Part shown: one piece after another, positions 6,121 to 8,361 of the stretch | Numbering within the stretch: position 1 is the stretch's first letter | Layout of the letters: each line of letters begins with the position of its first letter | Made by a program: the position numbers and the translations under genes | Notes under the pieces: model-generated | Databases searched by the model: none | Told to the model about the DNA's origin: nothing | Seen by the model: only the letters and a program-made list of their open reading frames with translations | Assembly (NCBI GenBank): GCA_947575425.1 | Contig: CANPNQ010000031.1 | Span: forward strand, 1-8,361 | DNA from: an uncultured Erysipelotrichaceae bacterium | GTDB lineage: Bacteria > Bacillota_I > Bacilli_A > Erysipelotrichales > Erysipelotrichaceae | Length of the DNA: 8,361 nucleotides | Direction of reading: 5' to 3'

Positions 6121-7516
6121 GGAGCTGATACAGGCAATCAAGCAGAAAGATGAAGCGACACAGGTCATCATGATCGTACAGGACTCTGATTGGCGTTGTG
6201 CGCAAGCAGCGATTCGATCAGGTGCCGATGCATACATACCCAAGGAATACCTGAGCCGAGAAGAATTGGCACAAATCATCGCTCAGGCGCTGTTAGCGAA
6301 TCAAGAGAGGAAAACAAAGCTCATGCGGCATACATGGATGGAGAAAGAGGCCCTGCGAGCGTTGCTGCTATCCATCGAAACTGGTTCCCATGAAGTGCAG
6401 GAAGCGATTCGCATGCTATCGAAAAGTGCCATCCTTGCGCCTTATCAAAACGGTTATTATATGGCTTATATCACAATGTCTTCGCAGATGGAGCCTTCTG
6501 TTTCCAAGCATATATGGCAAAGGATCCATCTTTGGATCAAGCAATCACACAAAACTGAAAATGACGGACATCCTTTTGCGGTGCTTTCCTTGCGCCCTGA
6601 TACAGGTGTGATCCTATTTCAAAGGACACAGGAAAATGTTAAGAGCATATGCTGCGAACTGCTTTTACAATTCGCTGCCAATGAACTCTTTCTCACACTG
6701 AGTGAGCCATGTGAGCGCCTTTGTCATCTGCCGCAAACATTCAAAGCGCTCTTACAGCTTGATAAGGCGCACTTCTATGCATCGGAAGGAATGCTGATAC
6801 AAGGGAATATATCCGCAGATTTCCATGCGCTGCATAAAGGAAGCATTGACTTTCACGATCGCCTTTATAAAGCATTGAATGCGCGTGATTACGAAGAAAT
6901 GGGCAAGATTCATACGCAGGTGATGTGCTATATGAAGGAAAAGCGCATTGATCCACAAGAGGTAATATCTTATGTTGTTTTCCTGTTACATAATATGGAA
7001 GGCAACGAACTGAAAAAGGCAGTGAAAACGGGCTTTGATTTCTATGGCGTCATTTCACAGATTCCCGATTGTCGCTCCCTTCATCAGCTGGATCTGCTGA
7101 TGCGTGATACACTATATAAGATCAAGGAATGGTTAAAGGATGAGGAAAGCGATCGATATGGAAAGGATATCCGAGATATCATTCTCTTTGTCGAACAAAA
7201 CTGTGCGGAAAAGATCTCTTTGCATATGCTGGCAGAGCGCTTTCATGTTAATGAGAGCTATTTGAGCCGAATGTTCAAAAAGCAGACCGGGAAAAATCTG
7301 ATCTACTTTATCAATGAAATGAAAATGAGCAAGGCACGGGAGCTGCTATGTGATCCCAATATCATGGTCAAGGAGGCAGCGTATGCGGTCGGCTTTGAAG
7401 ATCCATTCTATTTTAATAAATTGTTCAAGCGCTTTTACGGTACCTCTCCCACCGAATATCGCCGTCGTATTCTCGATCAGCGCACTACTTCTGAGCATCT
7501 CTTGCGCAAGGTGTAA
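5939..7516 (+). CDS. YesN-like AraC-type response regulator with degenerate receiver domain
   Basis: The product is 525 residues. ATG 5939 is chosen because residues 4-7 form the first receiver strand (IIIV) and AAGGGGAG (5928-5935) lies just upstream. Residues 1-118 are a CheY-like receiver: Asp55 in IVILDIK is the expected phosphoacceptor and Lys102 in AYIPKEYL is kept, but the acidic pair after strand 1 is Arg8-Glu9 rather than Asp-Asp, the Thr/Ser after strand 4 is absent, and the Pro normally after the Lys is Glu. Residues 130-400 are a middle region of no recognised type. Residues 410-512 are two AraC/XylS helix-turn-helix units, with LAERFHVNESYLSRMFKKQTG (first unit, about 431-451) and the signature VGFEDPFYFNKLFKRFYG followed by TSPTEYRR. 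It binds DNA as a transcription factor. No sensor kinase is adjacent; phosphorylation may be weak or absent. Confidence 0.92.
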   Translation: MYQIIIVREFGQPQRLWHHVLEEMALDCCVLSYTKEDILQTQVINQWSAEIVILDIKEADEELIQAIKQKDEATQVIMIVQDSDWRCAQAAIRSGADAYIPKEYLSREELAQIIAQALLANQERKTKLMRHTWMEKEALRALLLSIETGSHEVQEAIRMLSKSAILAPYQNGYYMAYITMSSQMEPSVSKHIWQRIHLWIKQSHKTENDGHPFAVLSLRPDTGVILFQRTQENVKSICCELLLQFAANELFLTLSEPCERLCHLPQTFKALLQLDKAHFYASEGMLIQGNISADFHALHKGSIDFHDRLYKALNARDYEEMGKIHTQVMCYMKEKRIDPQEVISYVVFLLHNMEGNELKKAVKTGFDFYGVISQIPDCRSLHQLDLLMRDTLYKIKEWLKDEESDRYGKDIRDIILFVEQNCAEKISLHMLAERFHVNESYLSRMFKKQTGKNLIYFINEMKMSKARELLCDPNIMVKEAAYAVGFEDPFYFNKLFKRFYGTSPTEYRRRILDQRTTSEHLLRKV

Positions 7517-7555
7517 AAAAGCGCAAAGGAATCAAGAAAATCTTTTCCCATGCGC
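7515..7555 (-). terminator. Hairpin after the regulator gene; intrinsic terminator for minus-strand transcripts
   Basis: Read on the minus strand, GCGCA (7555-7551) and GGAA pair with TTCC and TGCGC (7525-7521), with a small internal loop, followed by TTTTTT (7520-7515). That is a terminator for transcription coming from the decayed minus-strand locus. On the plus strand the same hairpin lies 4 nt after the regulator stop but is followed by AATTCTTATA, a poor U-tract, so plus-strand termination here is doubtful. Confidence 0.6.
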
Positions 7556-7570
7556 AATTCTTATATGCTT

Positions 7571-7834
7571 ATATGGCTTTGGCAGAAACGGTTGGGGATT
7601 GCCCTGCTGGTTTTTGCAATTCAACGCAATAACCGCTGGTGCCATTCATACATGTGAATCAAAACATCTCTGAGATTGCGATCTCTTTTCCAGTGCGCTT
7701 CTTTTCTTTTTTCTTCATTTGAAAAATGGCACGATCAACTCTGCTTGTGATAAAGCTGAGATGATTGCCGGCACTCTCTTGTAGCCATTGGATGCGGATT
7801 TCAATCCATCATGCTTTGTCGTAGGTCTGCTCAT
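7571..7834 (-). pseudogene. ClbS/DfsB-family (DUF1706) gene, frameshifted and C-terminally truncated
   Basis: Three consecutive reading frames spell one family. Frame 1, from ATG 7834 (or ATG 7837) with AGGAAAGGA at 7851-7843, gives MSRPTTKHDGLKSASNGYKR and on to AELIVPF, then hits TGA at 7717-7715. Frame 2 gives FSNEEKRKEAHWKRDRNLRD then VLIHMYEWHQRLLR, with TGA (7623-7621) where relatives have Trp, then IAK. Frame 3 gives NQQGNPQPFLPKPY, ending near 7571. These match the N-terminal RPTTK, the KKKEAHWKRDKNLRDVLIHL core and the PFLPEPY motif I recall for DUF1706. The shifts fall at a T5 run (7726-7722) and an A5 run. Intact members are about 160-175 residues; the last ~70 are missing. ClbS is the colibactin self-protection protein; most homologues have no known role. 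This copy should be non-functional. Confidence 0.88.
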
Positions 7835-7879
7835 CATTGATTTCCTTTCCTGATTTTGCGACAGGAATTCTTTGTCATG

Positions 7880-7888
7880 ATTATATCA
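7880..7888 (-). promoter_or_regulatory. Extended -10 promoter for the ClbS/DfsB-like pseudogene
   Basis: On the minus strand TGATATAAT (7888-7880) is a perfect extended -10 (TGn-TATAAT). The start would be near 7873, about 39 nt before the gene's ATG. No clear -35 is seen. It lies between the regulator fragment and the DUF1706 pseudogene, so the latter may once have had its own transcript. Confidence 0.5.
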
Positions 7889-7912
7889 AAGATAAACTGC
7901 CAACGTATGTCA

Positions 7913-7999
7913 TCATTTATTTTTTTTCAGTTGGGAAGCTGTTGCTTGTCCTTGATCAAATAAGTGATATACAATTTTGAATAATCTGCTTTCCTGCAC
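7913..7999 (-). pseudogene. N-terminal fragment of a YafY/WYL-type HTH transcriptional regulator
   Basis: On the minus strand, GTG 7999 opens 28 codons reading MQESRLFKIVYHLFDQGQAT then ASQLKKNK and two TGA stops. This closely resembles the start of YafY-like regulators (M-x-E-S-R-L-F-K-I-x-Y-x-L-L-D-K-G-x-A-T-A-x-E-L), which continue with VSVRTIYRDID, a WYL domain and a total of about 300 residues. GTG is preferred over ATG 8005 because AAAGGAGG (8013-8006) abuts that ATG but is six bases from the GTG. An A8 run (7924-7917 region) sits where the frame fails. The rest of the helix-turn-helix and the WYL domain are absent or unrecognisable in the 80 nt before the next gene. It is the stub of a deleted gene. 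Confidence 0.78.
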
Positions 8000-8005
8000 A
8001 GGCAT

Positions 8006-8013
8006 CCTCCTTT
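8006..8013 (-). promoter_or_regulatory. Ribosome binding site of the WYL-type regulator remnant
   Basis: Minus-strand AAAGGAGG is a near-consensus Shine-Dalgarno site. It is zero bases from ATG 8005 but six from GTG 7999, which decides for the GTG start. Its preservation suggests recent decay of the gene. Confidence 0.75.
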
Positions 8014-8045
8014 CACATGTGCTTGTTATTATTTATCTATCTTGT

Positions 8046-8074
8046 ACTATACCTGTTTCCTTTTCATCCATCTA
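8046..8074 (-). promoter_or_regulatory. Possible promoter of the WYL-type regulator remnant
   Basis: On the minus strand TAGATG (8074-8069) and TATAGT (8051-8046) are 17 nt apart, upstream of the regulator ribosome site. Both boxes are imperfect and the AT-rich setting makes chance matches likely. Confidence 0.25.
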
Positions 8075-8162
8075 TCACCAGCAAAGGAAACTACCTCTTT
8101 CCTGCTTGCTTGGCAAGCCATATGCTTTCCTTCTACCTATCTCACAGGAATAAGGGAAGCAT
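8055..8162. repeat. Cluster of overlapping inverted repeats in the divergent intergenic region
   Basis: GTTTCCTTT (8055-8063) is a perfect inverted match to AAAGGAAAC (8083-8091), a 9-bp stem. The latter arm can instead pair as GCAAAGGAAA (8081-8090) with TTTCCT and TTGC (8098-8109, two-base bulge). A third stem is ATGCTTTCC (8122-8130) with GGGAAGCAT (8154-8162), nine pairs including one G-U. The first two stems are mutually exclusive. No U-tract follows, so these are not plain terminators. They could be an operator or leader structure for either flanking gene. Between 8006 and 8179 I see no supported gene. Confidence 0.5.
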
Positions 8163-8179
8163 GTCTTTCATATAATCAA

Positions 8180-8361
8180 ATGAAGGTGATGTGCTTGAGC
8201 TATGTGCTTCGGATCTGTTTCTTGCTCCTATTGATTGTTGCTGCTTTTTTCATGCGGCTTTCTTTCAACAGCCAACAGAGGAATGACCCTGCGCAAGAGG
8301 AGCGAGCGGATCGGATACAAAATGATCCTTCCATGCAAAGCGATTCTTCCGATACAGAGAT
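8180..8361 (+). CDS. Start of a probable membrane-anchored or secreted protein (3' truncated by window)
   Basis: The frame is open to the window end (60 codons from ATG 8180). A strongly hydrophobic segment (SYVLRICFLLLLIVAAFF) is followed by a polar, charged stretch rich in Gln, Asp, Ser and Glu, which is the pattern of an N-terminal signal anchor leading to an extracytoplasmic domain. No lipobox is evident. The start is uncertain: AAGGTGAT (8183-8190) would serve TTG 8195 better than ATG 8180 or ATG 8189, and a TATAAT at 8171-8176 could put the transcript start near 8183. The frame is open upstream to 7985 but without a start having a ribosome site or protein-like sequence. The family cannot be identified from this part. 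Confidence 0.5.
   Translation, partial: MKVMCLSYVLRICFLLLLIVAAFFMRLSFNSQQRNDPAQEERADRIQNDPSMQSDSSDTE

Noticed and set aside
7621..7623. TGA at a conserved Trp position, raising the idea of TGA read as Trp
   Set aside because: The DUF58 gene in this window ends at TGA, and the pseudogene carries independent frameshifts, so a plain nonsense mutation is the simpler reading.
7550..7657. Small plus-strand ORF with a hydrophobic start (MRNSYMLIWLWQK)
   Set aside because: It has no ribosome site and lies antisense to the DUF1706 remnant, whose coding pattern explains the sequence.
7350..7673. 107-codon plus-strand ORF spanning the end of the regulator gene and the following gap
   Set aside because: It overlaps the AraC HTH in another frame and then runs antisense to the DUF1706 pseudogene; the reading is a by-product of both.
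7672..7690. Short hairpin GAGAT-TGCG-ATCTC followed by TTTTC, a possible plus-strand terminator of the regulator gene
   Set aside because: The stem has only five pairs and falls within the conserved DRNLRD codons of the pseudogene, so it is probably accidental.
8122..8162. Stem ATGCTTTCC/GGGAAGCAT considered as an intrinsic terminator
   Set aside because: The loop is 23 nt and neither strand has a T-run after the stem; kept only as part of the inverted-repeat cluster.

Overview
The window reads as chromosomal DNA of a low-to-moderate G+C Firmicute. Supporting signs are strong AGGAGG-type ribosome binding sites, sigma-A-like promoters, intrinsic terminators, and families typical of that phylum (the MoxR/DUF58/transglutaminase trio, a DUF1146 protein, and a YesN-like response regulator). 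Overall gene style suggests a gut Erysipelotrichia-like or Clostridia-like bacterium, but that placement is inference; no rRNA or marker gene is present.

Layout, left to right. (1) 1-3975: a tight plus-strand operon of a MoxR-family AAA+ ATPase (5' end outside the window), a DUF58 membrane protein and a multi-pass membrane transglutaminase-like protein. The genes are spaced by 1 nt and an 8-nt overlap and closed by a clear terminator. The order matches Bacillus subtilis yeaC-yeaD-yebA. (2) 3976-4334: a gene-poor stretch with one doubtful ORF holding an in-frame 15-nt repeat, ending in a promoter. (3) 4335-5504: a monocistronic gene for a single-pass membrane protein with an acidic cytoplasmic half and an extracellular coiled-coil hairpin capped by two cysteines, followed by a terminator. 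(4) 5515-7516: a sigma-A-like promoter driving a small DUF1146 membrane protein, an uncertain hydrophobic ORF, and an AraC-type response regulator whose receiver domain is degenerate. (5) 7517-8005, minus strand: a decayed locus. It holds the first ~28 codons of a YafY/WYL-type regulator and a frameshifted, truncated ClbS/DfsB-family (DUF1706) gene readable as three successive reading-frame pieces, converging on the regulator at a shared hairpin. (6) 8006-8361: an intergenic region rich in overlapping inverted repeats, then the start of a probable membrane-anchored or secreted protein cut by the window end.

The MoxR operon is a cell-envelope or chaperone-type module. The coiled-coil protein and the DUF1146/regulator unit are transcribed separately. 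No histidine kinase partner for the regulator lies in the window. I found no rRNA, tRNA, CRISPR array or insertion sequence. The most informative observation is the ClbS/DfsB-like pseudogene, which is invisible to ordinary ORF calling because it is split over three frames. The most interesting intact uncharacterised protein is the cysteine-capped coiled-coil protein.
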